Positions 25,336-34,551 of a DNA stretch of 64,000 bases are shown here, piece by piece (position 1 is the first letter of the stretch; each line of letters opens with the position of its first letter). The position numbers were made by a program, and so were the translations under genes. Origin of the DNA: GWC2-45-44 sp041661665 (lineage in GTDB: Bacteria; Planctomycetota; Phycisphaerae; Sedimentisphaerales; UBA12454); contig JBAZTW010000002.1 in the NCBI GenBank assembly GCA_041661665.1, positions 81,579 to 145,578 on the forward strand, given 5' to 3'. The notes beneath the pieces are model-generated. The model was given only the letters and a program-made list of their open reading frames with translations, was not told the DNA's origin and did not search any database.

Positions 25336-26496
25336 ATGAAAAAGAATATAGCGATATTTGGTTCGACAGGTTCGATAGGGACAAACGCCCTGCGGGTTAT
25401 TGAGGCTCTTGGCGATGAATATAAAGCAGTTGCCCTTAGCGCACATAATAATATAAGACTGCTGACAGAGCAGGTAAAAAAGTTCAAGCCGCAAACAGTC
25501 ATTTTGACCAACCCAGCGAAAATCGACGAATTCAAAAAATTGCTCGGCAGGACAAATGTCGAAATACTTACCGGCAACGCCGGCCTTTTGGCAGCGGCGG
25601 CTGATAAGAATACTAATGTTATAATCGCTGCGGTTGTCGGCTCGGCCGGGCTTGAGGCGCTTTTGGCCACGGCAAAGACCGGAAAAGTTTTGGCTGTCGC
25701 CAACAAGGAGCCGCTTGTCATTGCGGGTGAACTGCTCACAAAAGTTGCTGCGGAAAACAACGCTAAAATTCTGCCGGTTGACAGCGAACATTCGGCAGTT
25801 TTTCAGGCTTTGCAGGCAGGGGACGCAAAGGAAGTCAGCAGGATTATTCTTACTGCCAGCGGCGGGCCTTTTAGAGGAGCAACGGCGGAACAAATTGAAA
25901 ACGCCACGCTCCAGCAGGCTCTTGCGCATCCGACCTGGAATATGGGCAAAAAAATCACTATCGATTCTGCCACGATGATGAATAAGGCTCTGGAAATAAT
26001 CGAAGCCAAATGGCTATTTGATGTTCCTGTGGAAAAAATCGAAGTGATTGTCCATCCTGAGTCGATAATTCATTCTATGGTGGAGTTTGTTGACGGCTCG
26101 GTGATAGCGCAGATGTCCCCGCCTGATATGTGTCTGCCGATTCAATACGCCCTGACCTTCCCGCACAGGGTGAAAGGCATAACAAAGCACCTGAAATTGG
26201 AAGAAATCGGCAAGTTGACCTTTGAAAAACCCGATATGGAAGTTTTCAAGGCTCTAAAGATTGGTTATCAGGTCGCAAAGGCCGGCGGGACTGCCGCAGC
26301 GGTGTTTAACGCCGCAAATGAGGCTGCCGTAGAAGAATTTCTGGCGGGAAATATAAAATTTGTTAATATCGTCGAACTTATTGAGCGTTGTCTCGATAAA
26401 CATAATGTGAAAATGAACGCGACGCTGGAAGAACTGCTTTCAGCCGACAATTGGGCAAGAAATGAGGTAAAGAAATGTCTGAACAAGGTAATGTAA
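25336..26496 (+). CDS. dxr: 1-deoxy-D-xylulose-5-phosphate reductoisomerase
   Basis: NADPH-dependent second step of the MEP isoprenoid pathway. The Rossmann motif IFGSTGSIGTNALRVI opens the protein. Catalytic and metal-binding segments are NKEPLVIAGE, LPVDSEHSAVFQAL, LTASGGPFR, IDSATMMNKALE, VHPESIIHSMVEFVDGS and FNAANEAAVEEFL. Length (386 aa) is typical. GGAAG precedes ATG 25336, which follows the regulator stop with no gap. The last 22 bases overlap the start of rseP, a neighbour also found next to dxr in many genomes. Confidence 0.96.
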   Translation: MKKNIAIFGSTGSIGTNALRVIEALGDEYKAVALSAHNNIRLLTEQVKKFKPQTVILTNPAKIDEFKKLLGRTNVEILTGNAGLLAAAADKNTNVIIAAVVGSAGLEALLATAKTGKVLAVANKEPLVIAGELLTKVAAENNAKILPVDSEHSAVFQALQAGDAKEVSRIILTASGGPFRGATAEQIENATLQQALAHPTWNMGKKITIDSATMMNKALEIIEAKWLFDVPVEKIEVIVHPESIIHSMVEFVDGSVIAQMSPPDMCLPIQYALTFPHRVKGITKHLKLEEIGKLTFEKPDMEVFKALKIGYQVAKAGGTAAAVFNAANEAAVEEFLAGNIKFVNIVELIERCLDKHNVKMNATLEELLSADNWARNEVKKCLNKVM

Positions 26497-28595
26497 AATC
26501 AAAAAATATGACTAATCTGCTGTTTTTGGCGGCGCTGATTGGAATCGTGATATATTTCATTTCCAAAAACGTTGAAAAGAGCGCCAGTATCATTCTGTCT
26601 TTTGTCGGGCTGGGTGTGGTGATATTTGTTCATGAGTTTGGCCATTTTATTGCTGGTAAACTGTCGGATATTTGCGTCGAGGCATTCGCGATAGGATTTG
26701 GTCCGGTTGTCATAGGCGTTAAACGATGCGAGAAATTTCTGCGGTTCAGAATCCTGCCAACTATATTGCTCAAGGACAATGACCCGGACGGCGAAGGGCT
26801 TTTGTGCTTAAAACTGCCGATGAACTGCAAAGCAGGCGAAACGGAATATCAATTGAGAATTTTCCCGCTGGGAGGGTTTGTAAAACTGCTCGGCCAGGAA
26901 GATGTCGGCGCAGACAAGCCAAGCGATAACCCACGCTCATTTTTGAACAGGCCTATTTGGAAAAGAATAATGGTCGGTTCTGCCGGCGTGATATTTAACG
27001 TCATTCTTGCGATAGCTTTTTTTGTCGTTGTTTTCACCAGAGGTATAAATATGCCGCCGGCGATTGTAGGCGGTACAATACCGGGCTATCCAGCCGAGAA
27101 GGCCGGATTGATGCCGGGCGATGAGATAATTTCGGTTGATGGAAAAAACAATATAGATTTTACTACTGTCGCTATGGCAGCGGCTCTGTCAGGCAAAGGC
27201 GAGCCTGTCAATATGACTGTAAAGCGGGCAGACGGCAAAATAGAAGATGTTAATATAATTGCAAAAGAGCTGCCGGGAGCCGGTTTCAGAGGCTTTGGCA
27301 TATTACCATCGTTCACGCTTGAAATGGCAAAGATTGAAACCCCTGAAGCATTTTTGGCCGCGACAGGCTTAAAAGCCGGCGATATCCTGACAACTGTTGA
27401 TGGCGAGAAAATTGAACAGCCCTGGCAATATACTGAAAAAATACAGCAAGTTTTTGAGCCGACAGTTGAGTTGTCATTCCAAAGGCCGGGACAAAATAAG
27501 CCTGTAGTTTTCACAGACAGGCTTGAATTTAATGCATGTATAGAATATCAGGATGGCGGAGAATTTATACCTTCGCATATCGGCGGGATTATTCCGAGAC
27601 TTAAAATTATTTCCGTAGAATCGGCCAATGGCAACCAAAACCTTAAAAGGATTTCCAAAATTATTTCTGTCGAATCGGCGGATGTCAATCAAATACTGCA
27701 GAAGGGCGATATTATTGTCCGTGTCGCCGATATCGCCAATCCCACGTATCAGGAACTGCGTCAGGCGACAATTACATATGCCGAGCAGGATTTAAAACTC
27801 ACAGTGCTTAGAAACAGCGAACTTATTGAAGCAACGGTAGTTCCGAAAATCGGCAAAGACGGCAGGGCGGTCATAGGAATAGGTGTAGGCCTTGATATTG
27901 ATAATCCAATCGTCGCGGCTGTCGCTGATGCCAACACATCGCAGATTGGCAGTTTGCCCAGAGGGGCGGAGATTGTTTCCTTTGCGGGCGAAGGAGTGAA
28001 AAACTTTTTTGATATCGCCGCAGCCCTTGAAAAAAACAGGGGCAAAACAGTTAAAATCATTTACAGAAGTACATTGGATGAAAAACAAATGGATTATGCT
28101 GTGGGGCAATATGGCGATATTTTAGCCGTAAGTCCGATTACAGCGTATGAATTGCCGTTCAAGCCGCTCAGGAAACTCTATCGTGCTGACGGCGCTGTTG
28201 ATGCTATGAAAATGGGAACTCGAAAAACAGTTGAATTTATCGCACAGACTTATATGACGATAAAAGGGTTGATTGTCGGCGATATAAGTCCCAAGAGCCT
28301 GATGGGTCCGGTCGGTATGATTTCCGCCAGTTCGAAGATTATCGAAAGTAAGGAGTATATTCATTATCTTAACTTTATGGGTATTATCAGCGCCTGTCTT
28401 GCGGTAATGAATTTTCTGCCGCTGCCGATACTTGACGGCGGACTGGTTTTGATGCTGATTATCGAAAAAATAAAAGGCTCGCCAGTGCACACAAAGATAC
28501 AGGAATGGCTTGTTTATATCGGCCTTGCCCTCATTGGCGGACTGTTTGTGCTGATAACCTATAACGACATTTTAAGAGTATTCTTCGACAAATAG
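26475..28595 (+). CDS. rseP: Site-2 intramembrane metalloprotease RseP with extra PDZ domains
   Basis: M50 protease that cleaves anti-sigma factors in the membrane. HEFGH lies in the first membrane segments near residue 53, and the second zinc ligand motif is in NFLPLPILDGG near 647. LRIFPLGGFVKLLGQED marks the membrane-reentrant loop. At 706 aa it is far longer than the usual 430-450. Three or four PDZ-like segments (about 195-270, 275-345, 400-465, 480-560) lie between the catalytic halves. An 18-residue imperfect tandem duplication (KIISVESA repeated) is seen at about 376-411. The start overlaps dxr; an ATG 33 bases later is possible. Confidence 0.92.
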   Translation: MSEQGNVKSKNMTNLLFLAALIGIVIYFISKNVEKSASIILSFVGLGVVIFVHEFGHFIAGKLSDICVEAFAIGFGPVVIGVKRCEKFLRFRILPTILLKDNDPDGEGLLCLKLPMNCKAGETEYQLRIFPLGGFVKLLGQEDVGADKPSDNPRSFLNRPIWKRIMVGSAGVIFNVILAIAFFVVVFTRGINMPPAIVGGTIPGYPAEKAGLMPGDEIISVDGKNNIDFTTVAMAAALSGKGEPVNMTVKRADGKIEDVNIIAKELPGAGFRGFGILPSFTLEMAKIETPEAFLAATGLKAGDILTTVDGEKIEQPWQYTEKIQQVFEPTVELSFQRPGQNKPVVFTDRLEFNACIEYQDGGEFIPSHIGGIIPRLKIISVESANGNQNLKRISKIISVESADVNQILQKGDIIVRVADIANPTYQELRQATITYAEQDLKLTVLRNSELIEATVVPKIGKDGRAVIGIGVGLDIDNPIVAAVADANTSQIGSLPRGAEIVSFAGEGVKNFFDIAAALEKNRGKTVKIIYRSTLDEKQMDYAVGQYGDILAVSPITAYELPFKPLRKLYRADGAVDAMKMGTRKTVEFIAQTYMTIKGLIVGDISPKSLMGPVGMISASSKIIESKEYIHYLNFMGIISACLAVMNFLPLPILDGGLVLMLIIEKIKGSPVHTKIQEWLVYIGLALIGGLFVLITYNDILRVFFDK

Positions 28596-28606
28596 GAATA
28601 ATACTG

Positions 28607-30001
28607 ATGAACGAAGACAAAAAGAATATTCTCAAGTGGCGAAAAAAAAATTCCTATTACTATCGGTGGATTGAGAAAATTCACAAATTCGTCATAAGGC
28701 CGAACAGCAGAGTTTTGCAAATCGGCTGCGAAACCGGTGAATTGCTGGCAGGGGTTAATCCATCTTATGGTCTTGGCATTGATGCCGATGCCGCAAAAAT
28801 CGCCGTTGCCAAAGAACAGTTTGGTCATTTGAATTTTCAGGTTGCCGACCCGCATCAGTTCACAATCGATGAAAAATTTGATTATGTGATTATCTGTAAT
28901 TCGCTTGGCGGCTGGCACGATGTGCAGAAAGTTTTTGAAAATATCCGCCCAGCCGCGACTCCGGATACGCGGATTATCATCGCGTATTATAATTATCTGT
29001 GGGAGTTTGCCCTTGAGCTTGGCTCGCTGCTTAAAATAAGAAGGCCTTATGAGTATCAAAACTGGCTTTCGCAAAACGATATAGTGAATTTGCTCGATTT
29101 GGCGGGCTTTGAATCCATAAGGCAGAATTCATTTATGCTGCTGCCAAAGCGAATTTGGCCGATTACGTCAATTTTCAATTATTTTCTAACGCTGCTGCCG
29201 GGCTTTAGATGTTTTAACCTCATCAATCTGATAATAGCCAGACCTATTCCGCCGCAAAAACCGCAAAACGAACTTTCAGTTTCGGTTATTGTTCCCTGCA
29301 GAAACGAAAAGGGCAACATCGCCGATGCGATATTGCGAATTCCGCCGATGGGCAGAGAAACCGAAATAATTTTTGTCGATGGCAGCAGCAGCGACGGCAC
29401 TGTTGAGGAAATAGAAAAACAAATCGCTTACCACCCCGAAAGAAAAATCAAACTGATTCATCAGGGCGATGGAATCGGCAAAGGCGATGCCGTTCGCAAA
29501 GGATTTGCCGCAGCCGCCGGCGATGTGCTTGTGATTCAGGATGCCGACTTAACCGCTCCGCCGGAGGATTTGCCGAAATTTTTCAAGGCAATCTGCGATG
29601 GCAAAGGAGAGTATATCAACGGCTCTCGGCTTGTTTATCCAATGGAAAAGCAGGCGATGAGATTTCTGAACCTGCTCGGCAACAAATTTTTCAGTATGCT
29701 GTTCACCTGGCTGCTTGGTCAGAAATTCAAAGATACCCTCTGCGGAACGAAAATGATTAGCCGAAAAAATTACGAGCTTATCGCAGCAAATCGTTCGTAT
29801 TTCGGCGAGTTTGACCCGTTTGGCGATTTCGATTTGATTTTCGGCGCTGTCAGGCAGAACCTGAAAGTTGTCGAAGTTCCGGTTAATTATAAGGCCAGAA
29901 CTTATGGCGAAACAAACATCAGCAGATTTAGACACGGTTGGCTGCTGCTGAAAATGAGCTGGATTGCGTTTAAAAAAATTAAATGGCTGGGTAAATATTG
30001 A
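28607..30001 (+). CDS. Fused class I methyltransferase and family-2 glycosyltransferase
   Basis: Two enzymes in one 464-residue chain. Residues 30-150 form a SAM-binding fold (VLQIGCETGELLAGV, YGLGIDADAAKIAVA, FDYVIICNSLGGWHD). Residues 222-450 form a DPM1-like GT2 (SVSVIVPCRNEKGNIADAI, FVDGSSSDGTVEEI, GKGDAVRKGFAAAAGD, QDADLTAPPED, DTLCGTKM, VPVNYKART). No membrane anchor is obvious. The likely role is assembly or decoration of a lipid-linked surface glycan. AGGAA precedes ATG 28607, and the stop overlaps the next methyltransferase start (TTGA), so the pair is coupled. Confidence 0.85.
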   Translation: MNEDKKNILKWRKKNSYYYRWIEKIHKFVIRPNSRVLQIGCETGELLAGVNPSYGLGIDADAAKIAVAKEQFGHLNFQVADPHQFTIDEKFDYVIICNSLGGWHDVQKVFENIRPAATPDTRIIIAYYNYLWEFALELGSLLKIRRPYEYQNWLSQNDIVNLLDLAGFESIRQNSFMLLPKRIWPITSIFNYFLTLLPGFRCFNLINLIIARPIPPQKPQNELSVSVIVPCRNEKGNIADAILRIPPMGRETEIIFVDGSSSDGTVEEIEKQIAYHPERKIKLIHQGDGIGKGDAVRKGFAAAAGDVLVIQDADLTAPPEDLPKFFKAICDGKGEYINGSRLVYPMEKQAMRFLNLLGNKFFSMLFTWLLGQKFKDTLCGTKMISRKNYELIAANRSYFGEFDPFGDFDLIFGAVRQNLKVVEVPVNYKARTYGETNISRFRHGWLLLKMSWIAFKKIKWLGKY

Positions 30002-30774
30002 AGTTTTTAAAAATTGCAAAGCATAAGGATTCGGCTGAACTTGATATGCCTGAAACAACGATTCGGCATTGTCAGATTATTCAGCAAAAGCGGTTTCTTA
30101 AAAACATATATGTCGATTTTTACAGCCGATTCAAAAAAGCGTTCGGCAATCCTGAAAATAAACGCCTTGTCGAACTTGGCAGCGGCGGCGGCTTTATAAA
30201 AGAAATTATCCCAAACGCAATTACCTCTGATGTAATAAAAGTGCCCGGCGTTGATATGTCCTTTTCAGCAGAGCAAATGCCATTTGAGAATGGAAGCGTT
30301 GATGCGTTTTTTATGTTCGATGTGCTGCATCATATTCCAAATCCGAGGCTGTTTTTCAGAGAAGCCTGCCGATGTCTCAGACCCGGCGGCAAAATAGTTA
30401 TGATTGAGCCTGCCAATACTTTATGGGGGCGTTTCATATACAAAAATTTTCATCACGAGGCGTTTGATGAAAAAGCCGGCTGGCAAATGGAATCGACTGG
30501 CCCGCTTTCCAGTGCCAATGGCGCTGTTCCATGGATAATTTTTAATCGCGACAGAAAAATTTTTGAAAATGAATTTCCTGAATTGCAGATTTTGAAAATT
30601 TCGTTTCATACGCCGCTGCGGTATTTGATTAGCGGAGGGCTTACTTTGCGTCAACTGCTTCCGGGTTGTTGCTATGGGTTAGTGGCGGGATTGGAATGGC
30701 TGCTTTCACCGGCTAACAATATTTTGGGGATGTTTCAGACTATTGAGATTGAGAAAAGACACAACAGAGGTTAA
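29998..30774 (+). CDS. Class I SAM-dependent methyltransferase
   Basis: 258 aa. Motif I is LVELGSGGGFIKEI, the acidic loop is less typical (SDVIKVPGVDMSFSAEQMPF), motif II is DAFFMFDVLHHIPNPRLFFREACRCLRPGGKIVMIEP. This is the UbiE/type-11 methyltransferase pattern. The start is TTG 29998, overlapping the previous stop in TTGA; no ATG is found early in the frame. The second half contains hydrophobic segments (LRYLISGGLTLRQLLPGCCYG) that may contact membrane or lipid substrate. Probably part of a surface-glycan modification operon with the preceding fusion. Confidence 0.85.
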   Translation: MKFLKIAKHKDSAELDMPETTIRHCQIIQQKRFLKNIYVDFYSRFKKAFGNPENKRLVELGSGGGFIKEIIPNAITSDVIKVPGVDMSFSAEQMPFENGSVDAFFMFDVLHHIPNPRLFFREACRCLRPGGKIVMIEPANTLWGRFIYKNFHHEAFDEKAGWQMESTGPLSSANGAVPWIIFNRDRKIFENEFPELQILKISFHTPLRYLISGGLTLRQLLPGCCYGLVAGLEWLLSPANNILGMFQTIEIEKRHNRG

Positions 30775-30836
30775 TTTAACGATATAGACATGTATAAAAG
30801 AATAAAAAAACAATATTTAAGAAAGTTGGAAGTCCT

Positions 30837-31691
30837 ATGATTGGATTGATTGATAGATTGGCCATAACACGAATTAAGCTGTTTTTTGCCCGGATACTTT
30901 ATTGTCTGATACATCTAATATATCGCAAAGACAAACGTATTATCACTAGGAATGGAATTACTTATGAAATTGATTTATCGGAATGTGTCGATTTATCCAT
31001 TTTTTTATTGGGCCATTTCCAAAAACATGTTTCTAATAATAAACGTCTCTCTTTGTCTGAGAATGCAATAATTTTTGATGTGGGGGCGAATATAGGGGCC
31101 ATGGCTCTGCAATTTGCCAAACAGTCCCCATTGGGAAGAGTATATGCATTTGAGCCTACTTTTTATGCCTTCGCAAAGCTGAAAAGAAATCTTGCACTAA
31201 ATCCTGAACTTGCGAATAGAATTGTTGCAATTCAAAGTTTTGTCTCCTCGGAAACGTCGGGTGAAGCTAATATAAAGGCGTATGCAAGTTGGAAAGTAGG
31301 AGGTTCTGACGATAGCGGCAAGCACTTGATTCACGGAGGAACCGTAAAGCCTGCCCAGGGGATAGGGGCGATATCTCTCGATGATTTCTGTGAACAGAAC
31401 AACATCGAGAAGCTGGACTTTATCAAAATAGATACCGATGGACACGAATTGGAGGTTTTAAAAGGAGCACAGAAAATTATTGGAAAGTTCAAGCCTGCTA
31501 TCATTTTTGAAATCGGAATATACCTATTGCAGGAAAGAGGCGTTGATTTTTCAGACTATTTAAAATTTTTCGCATCCTTAAACTATTGTTTATTAAACTG
31601 CGATAGCCTCAGGGAAATAACTGCGGATAATTATCGCAGGCATGTTCCATTAAATAGAACAAGTGATATTTTGGCAGTCGCCAATACTTGA
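30837..31691 (+). CDS. FkbM-family methyltransferase
   Basis: 284 aa. The FkbM signature is clear: IIFDVGANIGAMALQFA, VYAFEPTFYAFAKLKRN and LDFIKIDTDGHELEVLKGAQ, then KPAIIFEIG. These enzymes O-methylate sugars or related small molecules. A sampled line is about 32% GC, lower than the preceding genes, so this and the next gene may have been acquired separately. GGAAG precedes ATG 30837. The next gene begins 18 bases downstream. Confidence 0.87.
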   Translation: MIGLIDRLAITRIKLFFARILYCLIHLIYRKDKRIITRNGITYEIDLSECVDLSIFLLGHFQKHVSNNKRLSLSENAIIFDVGANIGAMALQFAKQSPLGRVYAFEPTFYAFAKLKRNLALNPELANRIVAIQSFVSSETSGEANIKAYASWKVGGSDDSGKHLIHGGTVKPAQGIGAISLDDFCEQNNIEKLDFIKIDTDGHELEVLKGAQKIIGKFKPAIIFEIGIYLLQERGVDFSDYLKFFASLNYCLLNCDSLREITADNYRRHVPLNRTSDILAVANT

Positions 31692-31709
31692 AAATCAAAA
31701 GGGTTAATA

Positions 31710-33503
31710 ATGGCTGTGCAAAAAGGAATTAAAATTCGCCGAAGGCATAAAAAGCCAGCGAATGAAAACTCTATTCAGATAGTTTCTCCTGAAATTATAG
31801 CGCAACGTGAAAAATACTTCGGTATTTTAACCATTGTCGTTCTTTTTGCCTTTGGCGTTTACCACTCAATTCTTTATTTCGGTCATACGGCTGTCCCCAA
31901 TTCGGATTTTCCTGCCTTTTTCTCTACCGGCCGGCAGCTTTTATCTTTTCACATCCCATCAAGTTTTAAGCGTGTTCCGGTTCTTGGGATTTTGCAAGTT
32001 CTTCTTTCCTGGATCATCGGCGGCCAACATCCCGGCTTGACAGCCGGTTGGCTGCTGAATGCGATATTGCATCCGTTCAATCTTATCCTGCTGTGGCTCA
32101 TCTGTAGAAAGTTCGTAGGTAAATCGGGCTTGTGGATTGCAATAATTGCAATACTCAATCCAATGGTTATTTATCTGCTGACTGAACCGATAGTAGAAAC
32201 TACATTTTTATTTTTTATACTTTTGACTTTCTATTTTATTCTGAAAAATTCCCGGTGGAGTTATCTTTTTGCATCAATCGCAACGATGACTCGTTACGAA
32301 GGCGCAGCTCTTATTCTTGCGGCTTTTATAATCGATATGATAAACAGCAAAACAAAACAGGAACGATTCCGAATTTTCCTCTATTCAGCATTGGCGGCGA
32401 CACCCGTGGCAATTTGGATGGTCGGTATTTTGATGACCCCGCATGCAGAATCGTATTTAACTGTTTATGGAAAAGAGTATGCCAAATTGTATGCGCAACC
32501 GGAAGAAAGCAGAACTGGTTTTTTTATGAATTTAGGCGTGTTATGGGAAACAGGATTTCAACCTCTGCTGATACCTTTTTTCAGCGATAACAGCGAAGAC
32601 ATAAATATGGTTTGGGGATTGAGTAAATTTTTTGCGATTATGGGGTTTGCTTTTGGTTCGATTTATGGACTATTCAAACGCCGATGGGAAGTGCTCGCTT
32701 TGCTCATATTTCTGATATCATATTTTGCGATTCATTTAAAATTTCCTGTTCAGTATTCGCGATACTATATGCCGATTTCCTGGGTCGCACTTTTACTGTG
32801 TTGGTTCGGCTTGCAAAACATCTGGAACCTGCTGAATAAAAACAGGCGTATCCCTAAGCCGATTATATTCCTCTTACAGGCAATTATTTTGACAATTACT
32901 ATTATATGGCTGATCAGCCTTCCTCTATCGTTGCCGAAATTAACTCCTGCCAGCGCCGTATCCGTTTCAATGCCGTATGTTGCAATTGTGGTCGTGTTAC
33001 TTTTGCTTGCCGGACGTACTTATATTTATAAAATTAAAAACATATTTTCTCAGGTGGTTATTCTTGCGGTATTGGGGCTTATTATCGCATCGAATCAATT
33101 TATACTCGCTCCCACGCTTGGTAACGGCCAAAGAGATATAGAGTTCAAACTTCTGGGGAATTGGTACGTTGCAAATGCTAAACCCGGCGAAAAAATGGGG
33201 CTTTTTTTGTCACATGTGGTACAGATATATGCGCCTAAATACGCCGACAATCTTGTTTACCTGCCCACTTCCGATAACCCTGTGAATTTTGTAAAGGCCT
33301 GCTACGATGCAAACATCACTTATGTCGTCTGGGCATCACGCGAAGGATTGAGTAGGGATGCCAGCTACCATCAGACGAATTTAGATAAAAACATAGCTAT
33401 GCTTCGCGAACCAAAGAGTATCGGCCCGTATGAGTATATAACAACTATTAAGGCAAACCAATACCGCTATGTTAATATTTTTAGACTCAAGCCTCGGCCA
33501 TAA
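31710..33503 (+). CDS. ArnT/PMT-like membrane glycosyltransferase or related polytopic protein, copy A
   Basis: 597 residues with a basic cytosolic start, about ten to twelve membrane segments and a C-terminal soluble domain. The first periplasmic loop has PNSDFPAFFSTGRQLL, with the acidic residue expected for a GT-C enzyme. A TRYEGAALILAAFIID helix and a late GQRDIEFKLLGNWYVANA segment are shared with the protein at 51609. GT-C enzymes transfer sugars from polyprenyl carriers; the substrate is unknown. It ends the 28.6-33.5 kb surface-glycan cluster. AAGGG precedes ATG 31710. Confidence 0.7.
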   Translation: MAVQKGIKIRRRHKKPANENSIQIVSPEIIAQREKYFGILTIVVLFAFGVYHSILYFGHTAVPNSDFPAFFSTGRQLLSFHIPSSFKRVPVLGILQVLLSWIIGGQHPGLTAGWLLNAILHPFNLILLWLICRKFVGKSGLWIAIIAILNPMVIYLLTEPIVETTFLFFILLTFYFILKNSRWSYLFASIATMTRYEGAALILAAFIIDMINSKTKQERFRIFLYSALAATPVAIWMVGILMTPHAESYLTVYGKEYAKLYAQPEESRTGFFMNLGVLWETGFQPLLIPFFSDNSEDINMVWGLSKFFAIMGFAFGSIYGLFKRRWEVLALLIFLISYFAIHLKFPVQYSRYYMPISWVALLLCWFGLQNIWNLLNKNRRIPKPIIFLLQAIILTITIIWLISLPLSLPKLTPASAVSVSMPYVAIVVVLLLLAGRTYIYKIKNIFSQVVILAVLGLIIASNQFILAPTLGNGQRDIEFKLLGNWYVANAKPGEKMGLFLSHVVQIYAPKYADNLVYLPTSDNPVNFVKACYDANITYVVWASREGLSRDASYHQTNLDKNIAMLREPKSIGPYEYITTIKANQYRYVNIFRLKPRP

Positions 33504-33514
33504 ATCACAAAAAA

Positions 33515-33536
33515 GGGCGGGGTTATAACCCCGCCC
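33515..33536. terminator. Bidirectional terminator, 22-bp perfect palindrome
   Basis: Arms GGGCGGGGTTA and its complement meet with no loop. On the minus strand a T-run (TTTTTTGTG) follows, fitting termination of the PEP-CTERM gene; on the plus strand an AT-rich tail follows the glycosyltransferase. Confidence 0.75.
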
Positions 33537-33562
33537 ATAATATAAATATATCATGACCGTTT

Positions 33563-34258
33563 TTAGCCGCGTCTTCTAAGCATCATACCACCTATAAAAA
33601 GTAGTCCCAGCGTCGCAGGCTCCGGTACCGCGAAAATATAATTGAATCTTGAATCTTTTGCGACTATCTCACCAGCAAAACCAGACATAGGACTCAGTAC
33701 AGAAGGGTCCATTGCATACAACCTGTTTACACCGGCAACACAGGGATGACTTGAGAAGCTCGTTACAGATGCGCTGCCTATGCCTACATAAGCATCAGTC
33801 ATCGAAATATTATATGAGTTGAGCAGAATACTCGCTTCTGAGGCTCCCCAACTCCAACCTCCCACATACATAACATTGCCGCCCGAATTTGCATAATCAC
33901 GCATTTTGGAACCTAAGCCCGCACCTGCCCAGAGCCAAACGACAGCAGAATAACTGCTCAAGTCTGATGATATCCAGTTCTGGGGGTCAGAAATGGTGAC
34001 GGTATAACCGGCACTTTGAAGCGATTGCAGTAAATTTGAGCCAGTTAGCTGACGATCATAGTAGGCTTTGTCAAAAAGAATTGATTTGTTGGAAGAATCG
34101 GCCGTGAGCCAGTTAAGCGAACTTACGGCGAAATGCTGATAATCCTGTGAGCTGGACGTAAGCATCCAGTCATCGGCAACCGCGACAAGCTTCCCTGCGG
34201 CAAATGCGGAACTGCCAAACACTGATACAAAAACTAAACTCCACAATACGTTTTTCAT
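33563..34258 (-). CDS. PEP-CTERM sorted secreted protein
   Basis: 231 residues. A signal peptide (MKNVLWSLVFVSVFGSSAFA) is followed by a globular region with alternating beta and helix: SYSAVVWLWAGAGLGSKMRDY and GGNVMYVGGWSWGASEASILL suggest a Rossmann or class I GATase-like fold. The C-terminal sorting signal is VPEPATLGLLFIGGMMLRRRG. No enzyme motif was recognised. Divergent upstream DNA contains an 18-bp inverted repeat that could be an operator. Confidence 0.82.
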   Translation of the reverse strand: MKNVLWSLVFVSVFGSSAFAAGKLVAVADDWMLTSSSQDYQHFAVSSLNWLTADSSNKSILFDKAYYDRQLTGSNLLQSLQSAGYTVTISDPQNWISSDLSSYSAVVWLWAGAGLGSKMRDYANSGGNVMYVGGWSWGASEASILLNSYNISMTDAYVGIGSASVTSFSSHPCVAGVNRLYAMDPSVLSPMSGFAGEIVAKDSRFNYIFAVPEPATLGLLFIGGMMLRRRG

Positions 34259-34292
34259 GTTCTCCCTTCCAAAAATAGTTTATGGTTATTAA

Positions 34293-34310
34293 TTAGTGTA
34301 CATACACTAA
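34293..34310 (-). promoter_or_regulatory. Candidate operator upstream of the PEP-CTERM gene
   Basis: TTAGTGTA-CA-TACACTAA: perfect 8-bp arms, two-base spacer, 35 bases upstream of the start codon, where a promoter would lie. A second inverted repeat (GGAGAGAAT/ATTCTCTCC, 34331-34366) lies just beyond. The regulator is unknown. Confidence 0.45.
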
Positions 34311-34423
34311 CATCACAGATTTAATTTAGAGGAGAGAATTCAAACGGCATGATATGTATTCTCTCCGCCTCCAAGTGGTAATTATAGATTACTTTCTATC
34401 TGATTGCAACTATTTTTTCGGAC

Positions 34424-34455
34424 TTTTGTGAAAAAAATTGGATTTTTCACAATCC
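34424..34455. terminator. Candidate terminator of the pdxJ-dapA operon
   Basis: Inverted repeat TTGTGAAAAA/TTTTTCACAA with a seven-base spacer, extended by CGGA/TCCG. It lies about 190 bases beyond the dapA stop, so assignment is weak. Confidence 0.3.
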
Positions 34456-34551
34456 GAAACAGTCAATCTATCAAGCAGACAAGCCAAGCAGCCTGATATG
34501 CCTGACTGCGGCAGGGCGGCAGCTATTGCGGTAAGGGTATCCTTAAGGCAA

